From DATHGT01 sp035317605 (GTDB lineage Bacteria > Methylomirabilota > Methylomirabilia > Rokubacteriales > CSP1-6): DNA of 64,000 bases. The position numbers were made by a program, and so were the translations under genes. Position 1 is the stretch's first letter; the number at the start of each line of letters is the position of its first letter. The notes under the pieces were generated by a model. It had not been told where the DNA came from and searched no databases. It was given only the letters and a program-made list of their open reading frames with translations. Positions 51,776-61,126 of this stretch are shown here, in pieces. Where the stretch lies: positions 1 through 64,000 of the forward strand of contig DATHGT010000130.1 in assembly GCA_035317605.1 (NCBI GenBank). The letters run 5' to 3'.

Positions 51776-53656
51776 ATGTGCGGCATCGTCGGCCAGGTCG
51801 CGCTCGGTCCCGACGGAGCGGTCGACGTCGAGACCGTCCGCACGATGATGCGGCTACTCGCGCATCGCGGGCCGGACGGCGACGGCGAATACCTCGCAGC
51901 GGAAGGGCGGGCGATGCTCGGCCATCGGCGCCTCAGCATCATCGACCTCCAGACGGGTGGGCAGCCGATCTTCAACGAAAACCGGACCGTCGTCGTCGTG
52001 CTCAACGGAGAGATCTACAACTTCAAAGCTCTCCGCCGTCGCCTCGAGACCGCCGGCCATCGGTTCACGACCGTATCGGACACGGAAGTCCTCGTTCACC
52101 TCTATGAGGACGAGGGCCTTGGGATGGTCGCTCACCTCCGCGGCATGTTCGCCTTCTTGCTGTGGGATGAATCGCGCGGACGCCTCTTTGCGGCCAGGGA
52201 TCCGATCGGCAAGAAGCCACTCTATTACCTCGAACACGAGGGACGGGTTTCGCTCGCGTCGGAGCTCTCGGCGCTCATGGCGGTGCCACGCCTGCCAAGG
52301 ACGCTCGATCCGCTCGCCCTCGACCTCTATCTCACGCATTCGTACATCCCGAGCCCGTCGACCGTGTGGTCCGCTGTCAAGAAGCTGCCGGCGGGCCATA
52401 CCCTCACCGTCGAGCACGGGCGGATGACGATCGCGCAATACTGGACGCCTCCCGACACGGTGCAGGACCTGTCCGAGGCCGAGGCGACCGCGCGACTGAC
52501 AAGAACCCTGGAGGAGTCGATCGAGCTGAGGCTCACCAGCGACGTGCCTCTCGGCTGCTTCCTCAGCGGTGGTGTCGATTCCAGTATCACGTGCGCCCTC
52601 ATGAGCCGGCTGGGCCGGGGGCCAGTGCGCACGTTCTCGATCGGCTTCGATCGTCCCGAGTACAGCGAGCTTGCCCAATCGCGACAGGTGGCACGTTTGT
52701 TCAAGACCGAGCACGAGGAGTTCGTCGTGAAACCCGACGCCGCCGCGGCGCTTCCGGACATCGTCGAACGATTCGGGGAACCCTTCGGCGACTCTTCGGC
52801 GCTGCCGCTCTGGTACCTCGCACAGCTGGCCCGCAGTCGAGTGACGGTGGCGCTGACCGGGGATGGCGGTGACGAGCTGTTCGCCGGCTACCTCTGGTAC
52901 GGAAACAGTGCCCGCTTTGCCCGCCTCTCAAGCCAGGTGCCGAGCGCCGCAAGGACCATTCTCGGCCGTCGGGCCGTCGGCCAACTGTTGCGGGCCAGCT
53001 CACGGAAGGTCGCCAAGGCTCTGCAGCTGATCGCGCTCGACGATGCCCAGCGGTTCGCGATGCTGAGGCGCACCCTCCAGCCTACTGAGCGCGAGCAGCT
53101 CTACGGTTCCGCTTTCGCCTCGCGGCTCGACGGCGCCGCGATGCGATATCTGGACGAGGCCTACCCGAGGACATCCGGCGACCTGATCCAGGCCATGGCG
53201 ATCACCGACATCGTCACGTACCTTCCGGAGGATCTGCTCGTCAAGATGGATCGCATGACGATGGCACACGCCCTGGAAGCCCGGTCACCGCTCCTCGATA
53301 CGCGGTTGATGGAGCTGGCCCTGAGCTTCCCCGCTCGGCTCAAATGGGACGCCGCGGGGGGCAAGCGGATTTTCAAGGCCGCCTTCGCGGCACTCTTTCC
53401 CCCGGGGTTCCTCGAACGGCCGAAACGAGGCTTCAGCCTCCCGGTCGACGAGTGGTTCCGCCACGAGCTGTCCTATCATCTCGAGGTGCGGCTTGGGCGA
53501 GGGGCCTTCGCAGAGTCGGGGATGGTCGATGGCCCCGCGGTGCGGCGCCTGCTGGCAGAGCATCGATCGGGACGCTCGCGCGGGGCCGTTCTGTGGAACC
53601 TGCTGATGCTGGCCGAGTGGTTCGAGCGGTTCGGCGGAGCGGCGCGATGGGCCTGA
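51776..53656 (+). CDS. XrtA-associated amidotransferase (asparagine synthase homologue)
   Basis: 626 residues. It has an intact glutaminase (MCGIVGQVALG, Cys2), VLNGEIYNFKALRRRLE, and a synthetase domain with CFLSGGVDSSITCAL and LTGDGGDELFAGY. LITDIVTYLPEDLLVKMDRMTMAHALEARSPLLD is conserved in the class. Relatives in XrtA clusters are called 'amidotransferase 1' and probably amidate a uronic acid residue; the ManNAcA expected from WecB/WecC would be a natural target (inference). Confidence 0.9.
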   Translation: MCGIVGQVALGPDGAVDVETVRTMMRLLAHRGPDGDGEYLAAEGRAMLGHRRLSIIDLQTGGQPIFNENRTVVVVLNGEIYNFKALRRRLETAGHRFTTVSDTEVLVHLYEDEGLGMVAHLRGMFAFLLWDESRGRLFAARDPIGKKPLYYLEHEGRVSLASELSALMAVPRLPRTLDPLALDLYLTHSYIPSPSTVWSAVKKLPAGHTLTVEHGRMTIAQYWTPPDTVQDLSEAEATARLTRTLEESIELRLTSDVPLGCFLSGGVDSSITCALMSRLGRGPVRTFSIGFDRPEYSELAQSRQVARLFKTEHEEFVVKPDAAAALPDIVERFGEPFGDSSALPLWYLAQLARSRVTVALTGDGGDELFAGYLWYGNSARFARLSSQVPSAARTILGRRAVGQLLRASSRKVAKALQLIALDDAQRFAMLRRTLQPTEREQLYGSAFASRLDGAAMRYLDEAYPRTSGDLIQAMAITDIVTYLPEDLLVKMDRMTMAHALEARSPLLDTRLMELALSFPARLKWDAAGGKRIFKAAFAALFPPGFLERPKRGFSLPVDEWFRHELSYHLEVRLGRGAFAESGMVDGPAVRRLLAEHRSGRSRGAVLWNLLMLAEWFERFGGAARWA

Positions 53657-54579
53657 TGCCGAACGGCAAGCGGTTCGCGTTCACGATCCTCGACGATTGC
53701 GACAACTCGACGATCGAGAACACGCGGCCCTTCTACGACTTGCTGGTCGAGTTGGGCATGCGTACGACGCGCACGGTGTTCGCCTTCGACTCGGACGACG
53801 TCCACCCATACTGGCAGCGGTCGAGGACGCTGGAGGACGATCGCTACCGCGCTCTCGCCCTCGAGCTGCAGGGCTTGGGCTTCGAGATCGCATCGCACGG
53901 GGCGTCGATGATGAGCAGCCCCCGCGACCGTACGGCCCGCGCGCTCGACGTCTTCTACCAGACGTTCGGTCACTATCCGCGCCTGTACGCGAATCACGGA
54001 TACAACCGCGAGAACCTCTACTGGCTCGGCGCCCGTTTCAGCTCGCGACTGATCGCGCGGCTGTACGCCTGGCGCACCGCGTCCGAAGGCCTGGCCAGCG
54101 AAGGCCACTTGCCGGCCTCGCCGTATTTCTGGGGGGATCTCTGCCAGAAGCACGTGGACTACGTGCGCGGTTTCACATTCCCCCTGCTTGACTTGAAATC
54201 GCTCAAGACCTCGCTCCTCTACCGGAACCCGACGACCCCCTTCGTCAACTTCTGGTTCTCGAGCGCGCATGCCTTCGACGTCGACGAGTTCAACGCCCTC
54301 CTCAGCCCCGAGCGGCAGGACGCGCTCGAGCGCGCCGCCGGCGTGAGCATCGTGACAACGCACGTCGCCAAGGGCTTCGTTCGAAACGGTATCGTCGACC
54401 CGACCTCCCGCAGGTTGCTTGAGGCGATGGCCGCCCGAGATGGCTGGTTCGTGCCGGTTTCAACCCTCCTCGATCATCTCCGCACACAGGGACTGGGGCA
54501 GCCGCTGGGCTGGCTCGACCGGTGCGTGAGCGAGATCCGTTGGGCTCGCGCGGCCTTCCGTCGGGGGACCGGTCGATGA
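53647..54579 (+). CDS. Polysaccharide deacetylase-like protein with altered first motif
   Basis: 310 residues, ATG 53647, overlapping the amidotransferase by 10 nt. The usual NodB motif TFDDG is replaced by FTILDDCDN. FEIASHGASMMSSP corresponds to the S-H-x-x metal motif. The order of strands (RTVFAF, FEIASHG, RLYANHGYNREN) keeps the NodB-barrel pattern. The asparagines and Cys may change metal binding, so activity on N-acetyl groups is not assured. It could instead be a transferase or lyase of the same barrel. Confidence 0.65.
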   Translation: MGLMPNGKRFAFTILDDCDNSTIENTRPFYDLLVELGMRTTRTVFAFDSDDVHPYWQRSRTLEDDRYRALALELQGLGFEIASHGASMMSSPRDRTARALDVFYQTFGHYPRLYANHGYNRENLYWLGARFSSRLIARLYAWRTASEGLASEGHLPASPYFWGDLCQKHVDYVRGFTFPLLDLKSLKTSLLYRNPTTPFVNFWFSSAHAFDVDEFNALLSPERQDALERAAGVSIVTTHVAKGFVRNGIVDPTSRRLLEAMAARDGWFVPVSTLLDHLRTQGLGQPLGWLDRCVSEIRWARAAFRRGTGR

Positions 54580-55586
54580 CGCTCACGTTCGAGGAGCTGT
54601 GCCCGCTCGAGGATCCGGACTGGGACGGAGCCATCGCCAAGTTCGCCTCGAAGCACCTCTTTCACGAGCGCGCCTGGTTGCGCTTCCTGTCGCGCTCGCA
54701 AAACGCGCGCATCCACGGGACGCGACTCGTCGGACGAGACGGTGGCACGGTCGGCTATTTCGTCGCCGGTGAAGTGCGCAAGGGCCCGTTTCGCCTTCTT
54801 GGCAGCCCCCTGCAGGGCTGGAGCACGCCCTTCATGGGTCCTGTCACCGACGAGGTGCCGGACACGTTCTTCGGGGCGCTGGACGTCTATGCCCGCGCCC
54901 TCGGCGTCGACTATCTCGAGATGAGCAACCCGGGCTTGCCTGCGTCGACCATGCGAGACGCAGGGTACGACCTCGACGCCGACCAGACGTTCCTGGTGCC
55001 GGTCGGCGGCGAAGCGGAGATGTGGGGTCGTCTCAGCAGCGAGTGCCGCAATCGCATCCGCCGGGCTATGCGGAGCGGGCTCCGGGTCGAGTCAGTGACC
55101 GAGCGGACCTTTGTCGAGACCTACTACGCTCAGCTGCGCGAAGTCTTCGCCAGGCAAGCGCTGGTGCCGACGTACGGCATCGAGCGTGTCGAAAACCTCT
55201 GGGATGCGCTGATGACAGCCGGGAAGCTGCTCGCGCTACGGGTCACGAAGGGTGGCGAGACCCTGGCGTGCGGGCTCTTCCCGTTCGACGACCGAGCGCT
55301 GTTCTTCTGGGGCGGGGCCGCCTGGACGCACGCCTACGCGGACTGCCCCAACGAGCTGCTCCACTGGCGGGCCATGTGCGTAGCCGCCGAGCGGGCCATT
55401 CCCCTCTACAACATGAGCGGCGTGGGACGCTTCAAGGCCAAGTTCGGAGGGACGGCCGTCACCGTCGAGCGCTGGTACAAGACATTCACGCCGCTCGCCC
55501 GGCTGGGACGCTTCGCGTATCAGCGCTACGTCGGTGCCCGTCAGAGGATGCTCGGCGGCCTGCACCGATTGGGAATCCCCCGGTGA
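54576..55586 (+). CDS. FemAB-like GNAT protein of the XrtA system
   Basis: 336 residues. FHERAWLRFLSRSQNARIHGTRLVGRDGG and a second lobe (CRNRIRRAMRSGLRVESVTE, ALRVTKGGETLACGLFPFDDRALFFWGGAAW, YNMSGVGRFKAKFGG) show the tandem GNAT folds of FemA/FemX-like enzymes. FemAB proteins transfer amino acids from aminoacyl-tRNA to peptidoglycan. Relatives beside exosortases ('FemAB-related, PEP-CTERM system') are of unknown substrate. The ATG overlaps the previous stop as ATGA. Confidence 0.85.
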   Translation: MTLTFEELCPLEDPDWDGAIAKFASKHLFHERAWLRFLSRSQNARIHGTRLVGRDGGTVGYFVAGEVRKGPFRLLGSPLQGWSTPFMGPVTDEVPDTFFGALDVYARALGVDYLEMSNPGLPASTMRDAGYDLDADQTFLVPVGGEAEMWGRLSSECRNRIRRAMRSGLRVESVTERTFVETYYAQLREVFARQALVPTYGIERVENLWDALMTAGKLLALRVTKGGETLACGLFPFDDRALFFWGGAAWTHAYADCPNELLHWRAMCVAAERAIPLYNMSGVGRFKAKFGGTAVTVERWYKTFTPLARLGRFAYQRYVGARQRMLGGLHRLGIPR

Positions 55587-56719
55587 GCCGAGTGATCTTC
55601 TGGACAGCCGTCGCCTGCGCGGTGTACACCTATCTCGGCTATCCGGCCCTGCTCGCCGCGATCGCCCGTCTCCGGCCGCGGCCAATCCGCCGGCGGCCCA
55701 TCCGCCCGTCGGTCAGCATCCTCATCGTCGCCCACAACGAGGCGGCCTGGATCGGCCGGAAGATCGAAAGCTGCTTGGCGCTCGACTATCCCGACGGCCG
55801 GCTCGAAATTGTGGTCGCGTCGGACGGCTCGACCGACGCCACCCCCGCGATCGTCCGCACCTACGAGCCGCGCGGGGTCCGCCTGGTCGCCTTCGAGCTG
55901 CGCCGCGGCAAGCCGTCCGTGCTGAACGCAGTGATCCCGAAGCTTTGCGGAGAGATTGTCCTCCTTGCGGATGCCCGCCAGACGTTTGATCGTGATGCCT
56001 TGACGGCGCTGGTCGCCAACTTCGCCGATCCTGAGGTGGGAGCGGCCAGCGGCGAGCTCGTCGTGCGATCGACGGCCGAACTCCCGGTCGCCGACGGCGT
56101 CGGCTTCTACTGGCGTTACGAGAAAGTCATCCGGCGCCTCGAGAGCCGCTACGACTCGACGGTGGGGACGACGGGCGCCGTCTATGCCCTTCGGCGACCA
56201 CTCTTCGAACCCATTCCGAACGACACGCTGCTCGACGACGTACTGATTCCGATGCGGCTCGCCCGGCGCGGCTACCGGGTGGTCTTCGAGCCGCAGGCTC
56301 GTGCGTGGGACGAGGCCGCGGCGACCGCGCAGCAGGAATTCGCCCGCAAGGTCCGGACGATCGCGGGGAATTTCCAGCTGTTCGTGAACCATCGATGGCT
56401 CCTGAGTCCGTGGCGCAACCGCCTGTGGGTGCAGACGCTGTCGCACAAGGCCCTTCGGCTGCTGGCCCCGGCTTTCCTGGTGGCGATCCTCGCGGCCAAC
56501 GTCGCCCTGTACGGCATGCCGTTCTATCGGGCGACGCTCACCGTTCAGGGACTCTTCTACCTCGCGGCCGCGCTCGGCCACGTGACGGGCGGACGGCGGA
56601 CGAGCCGCTGGCTTACCGTGCCGTACGCCTTCTGTTTCCTCAACGTGATCACGGTCGTGAGCTTCTACCGGTTCATCACCGCGCGCCAGGCCGTGACGTG
56701 GACCAAGGCGCAATCGTGA
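55583..56719 (+). CDS. Membrane-bound processive-type GT2 glycosyltransferase
   Basis: 378 residues from GTG 55583 (GTGA overlap). Helix 1 is VIFWTAVACAVYTYLGYPALLAAI. The GT-A domain has VSILIVAHNEAAWIGRKIESCL, IVVASDGSTDATPAIV and LLADARQTF, then LLDDVLIPMRLARRGYRVVFEPQA with the D and R of processive enzymes. Three C-terminal helices follow. The Q-x-x-R-W motif is not clear, so it may be a single-residue membrane transferase of the cellulose synthase-like group. Confidence 0.86.
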   Translation: MSRVIFWTAVACAVYTYLGYPALLAAIARLRPRPIRRRPIRPSVSILIVAHNEAAWIGRKIESCLALDYPDGRLEIVVASDGSTDATPAIVRTYEPRGVRLVAFELRRGKPSVLNAVIPKLCGEIVLLADARQTFDRDALTALVANFADPEVGAASGELVVRSTAELPVADGVGFYWRYEKVIRRLESRYDSTVGTTGAVYALRRPLFEPIPNDTLLDDVLIPMRLARRGYRVVFEPQARAWDEAAATAQQEFARKVRTIAGNFQLFVNHRWLLSPWRNRLWVQTLSHKALRLLAPAFLVAILAANVALYGMPFYRATLTVQGLFYLAAALGHVTGGRRTSRWLTVPYAFCFLNVITVVSFYRFITARQAVTWTKAQS

Positions 56720-57564
56720 GGCCGCCCCGCTGGATCGTCCCCGTGATCCTGCTTTCGCTGGCCGCGCTCTACTGGGATTTCTTCGGTCGCATCGCCCAGC
56801 TGTGGTGGAATTACGACTATGCTGGCCATGGCATGTTCGTCCCACTCTTCAGCGCGGTCATTGCGATCGGTCAGTACGAGCGTCTCGTGGCGTCCGCCGA
56901 CCGGGGTCGTTGGGCCGGGCTCGGAATCGTTGTGATCGGCCTCGGAATCTTCGCTGCTGGGACGGCGATTCGAAGCCTCGTGGTGGAAGGTCTGTCGGTG
57001 CCAGTGGTGGTGGCAGGACTCGTGGTGCTCGCCTTCGGCGTGCGCACTCTCCGTGAGGCCGCGTTCGCGGTCGCGTTTCTCGCCCTGATGGTACCACTGC
57101 CGCAGCCCGCCGTTGACGCCGTGACGACGCATCTGCAGATCTTCGCGGCGATCGTCGCTGGGGGGGTCCTGGGCCTCTTCGGCATCCCCTTCCTTCGTAA
57201 CGGTGACGTCATCGAGCTCGCCGGCTTGACGCTGCAGGTTGCGGAGGCCTGCAACGGAGTGCGATTTCTGCTGGGAGTGGTTGTCCTGACTTTGGCCTAC
57301 GCCGAGGTCACCCAACGCCGCTTGTGGCGAAAGGCGGCGCTGGCCGCTGCTGCCATACCCGCAGCCGTGCTCGCCAATGCGGTGCGCGTCGCCGGCATTT
57401 CGACGGCGGCGCACTTTTACGGGGCGGAGGCGCTGGGAACTCCGCACCTCATCATCGGCAAAATCGTCTGGATCGGCACCATCGTCGGGCTCGTCCTTCT
57501 CGGGCTCGCCATCCGGCGGGTCGGCACTCGAGAGCCATGGGTACCCCACTTCCGAGCGTCGTAA
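56716..57564 (+). CDS. Exosortase (XrtA/EpsH-like, single-domain)
   Basis: 282 residues from GTG 56716 (GTGA overlap), with seven to eight helices. The catalytic Cys179 is in AEACNGVRFL with Arg183, and the second Arg is R224 in ANAVRVAG. His233 or His244 (TPHLIIGKIVW) completes the site. Exosortases cleave the PEP-CTERM anchor of exported proteins and hand them to the envelope, much as sortases do. The common C-terminal EpsI domain is missing, and no separate epsI gene is seen in the window. No protein with a C-terminal PEP anchor was seen here, so its substrates are elsewhere. Confidence 0.92.
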   Translation: MRPPRWIVPVILLSLAALYWDFFGRIAQLWWNYDYAGHGMFVPLFSAVIAIGQYERLVASADRGRWAGLGIVVIGLGIFAAGTAIRSLVVEGLSVPVVVAGLVVLAFGVRTLREAAFAVAFLALMVPLPQPAVDAVTTHLQIFAAIVAGGVLGLFGIPFLRNGDVIELAGLTLQVAEACNGVRFLLGVVVLTLAYAEVTQRRLWRKAALAAAAIPAAVLANAVRVAGISTAAHFYGAEALGTPHLIIGKIVWIGTIVGLVLLGLAIRRVGTREPWVPHFRAS

Positions 57565-59618
57565 CGATCCTCGCCGCTCTCACCAGCGTGGCGCTCGCCG
57601 TCGGCGCGCTGGCGCGGCGACCCCGAGGCCTGCTGCACTGGACCTTCGCGCTCGGAATGGTCGGTTTTGCCGCCGAAGCGCTGGCCGCGTGGATCCTGAC
57701 TCAGACGATGAATCCTGAGGCGCGCCGTTCGTCGCTTCAGACTCTCGAGATCGCACGGCTGATGCTGGTGGTGCCGTGGGCGATCTTCGTCGTCACGTTG
57801 CTTCATCACGGGCAACCAGCAATAGGGCGGATGGCGCGCTACGGGGGGTTCGGGTGGCTGGCCGTGCTTGCCGTGACGACCGCCGCGGTGATCGTGGCAC
57901 CCGCGTACGAGGTGTCCGACGTAGAGGCGCCGTTTTACGCCGCGCGCCTGACCGCAAGCGGCCAGCTGTCCGCGCTCGCGCAACTCGCCTCCATGGTCGG
58001 GCTGCTCGCCGCGCTGGAGGCGACGCTTCGCATCTCGCACGGCCTTATCCGCTGGCGGACGAAGTTCCTTATCCTCGGACTCGGTGGAGCCCTCTTGGTC
58101 CGCTTCTATTTTCTCAGCCAGACACTGCTGTTCAACGTCGTCATGGCGTCGTACCTGACGGCGGTCACGGCCGCCCAGTTCGTGGCAAACGTTGCCATCG
58201 CCGTCTCGCTCGTGCGCGATCGCCTCTCGACTGAATTCACGGTCTCGCGCCAGCTGGTGTATCGCTCGGTGGCCGCGGGAGTCCTCGGCGTGTATCTCGT
58301 CGCCGTGGGGATCGTCGGCTGGCTGCTGAACTTCCTCGGCCTGTCGGATGCCGTCGTGTGGTCCTCGCTGGCGATCTTCATCACGTCCCTCGGCCTCTCG
58401 ACCATCATGCTGTCCGAGAAGGTCCGCTGGAAGACCAAGCGATTCCTCACCGCCAACTTCTACCGGACCAAGTACGACTACCGGCAGCAGTGGATCACCT
58501 TCACGAAACGGTTGGGTTCTCTCCTGAGCGTCGAAGAGCTTGCGCCCGAGCTCCTCCGGACCGTGGCCGACGCAGTGGGGACAACGACCGCCGCTCTCTA
58601 TCTCGATGACCCCACGCGCGCCGGATACCGCCCGATCTGTGGCATCGGGTTCCACCGACCCGTCCCGCCCCTCGCCCCCGATGACTCGATCGTCGCCGCG
58701 CTCCGCGAATCCCGTGGGCCGATGGTCGTCGCCAGAAGCGAGGTCGATGGCTGGCCAGCACTTCCCGTCGATCTCGGGGATACCGCGGTCGCCGTCCCGA
58801 TGCGGCGCATCGAGAGCCTCATCGGCTTTCTCATCGTCGGCGCGGAGCGGACCGGCGCGGCCTACACCAGCGAAGATCTGGAGTTCCTCAGCACGGTCGC
58901 GGAACAGGCGTCGGTCACCATTTCGACCCTGCGTCTGTCGGAAACGCTGGCCCAGAGCCGGGAGTTCGAGGCCTTCCACCGCCTGACCTCGTTTGTGATC
59001 CATGATCTGAAGAACTCGATTTCCGCGCTGTCGATGCTCAGTGAGAACGCCCTTCGGCACTTCGACGATCCAGAGTTTCAGCGCGACGCCATCAAGACGC
59101 TCGCGCGGACGGTCGACCGTATGACCGACCTCCTCGCACGACTCTCGCGAGACCCCGAGCACGTCACGTTGACTCGTCAGTCGGTCGATGTAGCCGCGCT
59201 CGTGCTCGAGGCGACGCTACCGTTGCTGAAGGACCCTCACATCGCGGTCGTCAAGGACCTGGCACCGATGCCTCCGATCCTCGGTGATCCAGACGCGTTG
59301 CTGTGCGTCATCCAGAACCTCCTGACCAACGCGATCCAGAGCATCCGTGACGAGGGGACGATCTCGCTCAGTACCCACCAACGCGAAGGCAAAACGTACA
59401 TCACTGTCGCCGATACCGGATGCGGGATGTCTGAGGACTTCATACGGACCTCCCTGTTCGCTCCATTTCGATCCACGAAGACGCACGGCTGGGGCATTGG
59501 CCTCTATCAATCAAAGGCCATCATCGAAGCCCACGGGGGCCTCATCGAGGTTGATAGCAGTCCGGGTCGTGGTAGTACGTTCGTCATCACTCTCCCTCTC
59601 ACGCAGGCCGCCCAGTGA
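57537..59618 (+). CDS. prsK: PrsK-type sensor histidine kinase
   Basis: 693 residues. About eight N-terminal helices (1-290) form a membrane sensor. A linker (TANFYRTKYDYRQQWITFTKRLGSLLSVEEL) leads to a GAF domain (VADAVGTTTAALYLDD...EDLEFLSTVAEQASV). The kinase core has the phospho-accepting His in FVIHDLKNSISAL, N box LLTNAIQSI, DTGCGMS and GWGIGLYQSKAI. This is the XrtA/PEP-CTERM system kinase PrsK, whose partner PrsR is an NtrC-like sigma-54 activator. prsR is not in the window. It overlaps the exosortase gene by 28 nt. Confidence 0.92.
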   Translation: MGTPLPSVVTILAALTSVALAVGALARRPRGLLHWTFALGMVGFAAEALAAWILTQTMNPEARRSSLQTLEIARLMLVVPWAIFVVTLLHHGQPAIGRMARYGGFGWLAVLAVTTAAVIVAPAYEVSDVEAPFYAARLTASGQLSALAQLASMVGLLAALEATLRISHGLIRWRTKFLILGLGGALLVRFYFLSQTLLFNVVMASYLTAVTAAQFVANVAIAVSLVRDRLSTEFTVSRQLVYRSVAAGVLGVYLVAVGIVGWLLNFLGLSDAVVWSSLAIFITSLGLSTIMLSEKVRWKTKRFLTANFYRTKYDYRQQWITFTKRLGSLLSVEELAPELLRTVADAVGTTTAALYLDDPTRAGYRPICGIGFHRPVPPLAPDDSIVAALRESRGPMVVARSEVDGWPALPVDLGDTAVAVPMRRIESLIGFLIVGAERTGAAYTSEDLEFLSTVAEQASVTISTLRLSETLAQSREFEAFHRLTSFVIHDLKNSISALSMLSENALRHFDDPEFQRDAIKTLARTVDRMTDLLARLSRDPEHVTLTRQSVDVAALVLEATLPLLKDPHIAVVKDLAPMPPILGDPDALLCVIQNLLTNAIQSIRDEGTISLSTHQREGKTYITVADTGCGMSEDFIRTSLFAPFRSTKTHGWGIGLYQSKAIIEAHGGLIEVDSSPGRGSTFVITLPLTQAAQ

Positions 59619-61126
59619 TGTATGAGCTCGAGCCCGACATTTCGACTGGAGTCGCCACGTTGCGTCGTCGAGCAGTGCGGGGCGGCGCAGTTCTCGCGCT
59701 CACTCGCTTGGCGCTTCAGGCCCTTTCATGGGCCGTCACGATCGTAGTGGCGCGTTACCTCCGCCCATTCGACTACGGTGTCATGTCGTCGGGTGCGGTG
59801 TTACTGGAGTTCGCCGACCGCGTCGCCGAGCTCGGGCTTACACGCGCGCTCGTGCGCAAGCCCCAATTGACCGACGACGACCTCGCCGAGGCCTTTTCAC
59901 TAAGCCTCTTGTTCTCAGTCGTTGCGTATGCGGTCGTGTATGCGGCGGCCGGCCTCTTCGGCGCGTACTTCCGAAACGAGGAAGTTCAGCTATACCTTCG
60001 TGTCGCAGGACTGCTGCTACTTCTCGTGCCGTTCCGAGCCGTTCCGCTGGCGAAGCTCGAGCACCAGCTTCTCATGGAGAAGCAATCAGCGCTGCATGGC
60101 GCCGTCATTGTCTTGCAATCCGTCGTCAGTCTCGCTTTCGCCGTCACGGGCTTCGGATATTGGGCGTTGGTCGCGGGTGTGTTTGCGGCGCGCCTCAGCG
60201 AGGTTGGTTTGCTCTTGGGGATCACGCACTGGCAACCGCGTCTCAAGATTCCTACCGCCACCGGGCGGTACCTGATCCACTTTGGCCTTCAAGCGACCAC
60301 CACGAATCTCCTTTACTCCTTTTACTCCACGTGTGACCTCTTGGTTCTGGGACGGCTCGGCGGTCCCGTGGTCCTTGGGTATTTTACGATCGCGTCGAAT
60401 CTCGTGACGCTGCCCGTGAACAAGCTGACAGCCAACGCCAATCAGATTCTGTATCCGATTCTATGTCGCCTTCAACACGACCCGGCCCGGATGCGCGTGT
60501 GGTACCTGCGCTTCGTCGGAATCGTCGGTTTCGTAGGATTGCCCGTCGCGACAGGATTGGTGCTTGTTGCGGACGACGCCATCCCGCTGCTTCTCGGCGA
60601 GAAGTGGCTGCCGGCCGCATCGCTCCTGAAAATCATGGCGCTGGCAGGCGCCGTCATGATCATCGTCAATACCTTGACGCCGATCTTCAACGTCATCAAT
60701 CGCCCGGATATCAATCTGAAATACACACTTGCCTGTTGCGCTTCTCTTGTGCCCGCCTTCTACGTCCTCGGCCGTATGTACGGCGCTGCCGGCGTCGCCG
60801 GGGCGTGGACTATCGTATTTCCCCTCGTGGCCGGAGGCATGGTCTTCGCGACGCGTCATCTCACGGGCATCGGAATTCCGGATCTTTTTTGGTCCCTTGC
60901 GCCCACGCTCCTGGCGCTCGTCCCGATGATCCTCGCGGTCGTTCTTGTTCGCTGGATCCTGCCCGGCACCCGCCCCACGGAGCTCGTGATCGCCGAGGTC
61001 CTCGCTGGCGCTTCGGCGTTTGCCGTCGCTGCCTATTTCTCTGGCCGTCGCTCGGTGATCAGACATCTCGGCATTCTCTTCGCCGAGCTTCGACCCGGGA
61101 CGCGGACCGAGATGTCCAGAGCATGA
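59618..61126 (+). CDS. Polysaccharide flippase (Wzx-like, MOP superfamily)
   Basis: About 502 residues with twelve to fourteen helices, starting at ATG 59618 (TGATG overlap) or the GTG one codon earlier. RGGAVLALTRLALQALSWAVTIVVARYLRPFDYGVMSSGAVLLEF is the typical MOP N terminus, with LVRKPQLTDDDLAEAFSLSLLF. TLTPIFNVINRPDINLKY late in the protein is also characteristic of lipid-linked oligosaccharide flippases. It moves the undecaprenyl-linked repeat unit across the inner membrane for the rightward block. Confidence 0.9.
   Translation: MYELEPDISTGVATLRRRAVRGGAVLALTRLALQALSWAVTIVVARYLRPFDYGVMSSGAVLLEFADRVAELGLTRALVRKPQLTDDDLAEAFSLSLLFSVVAYAVVYAAAGLFGAYFRNEEVQLYLRVAGLLLLLVPFRAVPLAKLEHQLLMEKQSALHGAVIVLQSVVSLAFAVTGFGYWALVAGVFAARLSEVGLLLGITHWQPRLKIPTATGRYLIHFGLQATTTNLLYSFYSTCDLLVLGRLGGPVVLGYFTIASNLVTLPVNKLTANANQILYPILCRLQHDPARMRVWYLRFVGIVGFVGLPVATGLVLVADDAIPLLLGEKWLPAASLLKIMALAGAVMIIVNTLTPIFNVINRPDINLKYTLACCASLVPAFYVLGRMYGAAGVAGAWTIVFPLVAGGMVFATRHLTGIGIPDLFWSLAPTLLALVPMILAVVLVRWILPGTRPTELVIAEVLAGASAFAVAAYFSGRRSVIRHLGILFAELRPGTRTEMSRA

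Noticed and set aside
55541..56845. Minus-strand frame of 434 codons opposite the GT2 gene
   Set aside because: Low-complexity Arg, Gly and Asp rich translation with no recognisable domain.
57417..59162. Long antisense open frame (581 codons) opposite the exosortase and PrsK genes
   Set aside because: Composition is Arg, Asp, Gly and His rich with no motif, and it mirrors two well-supported genes; it is an artefact of high GC.
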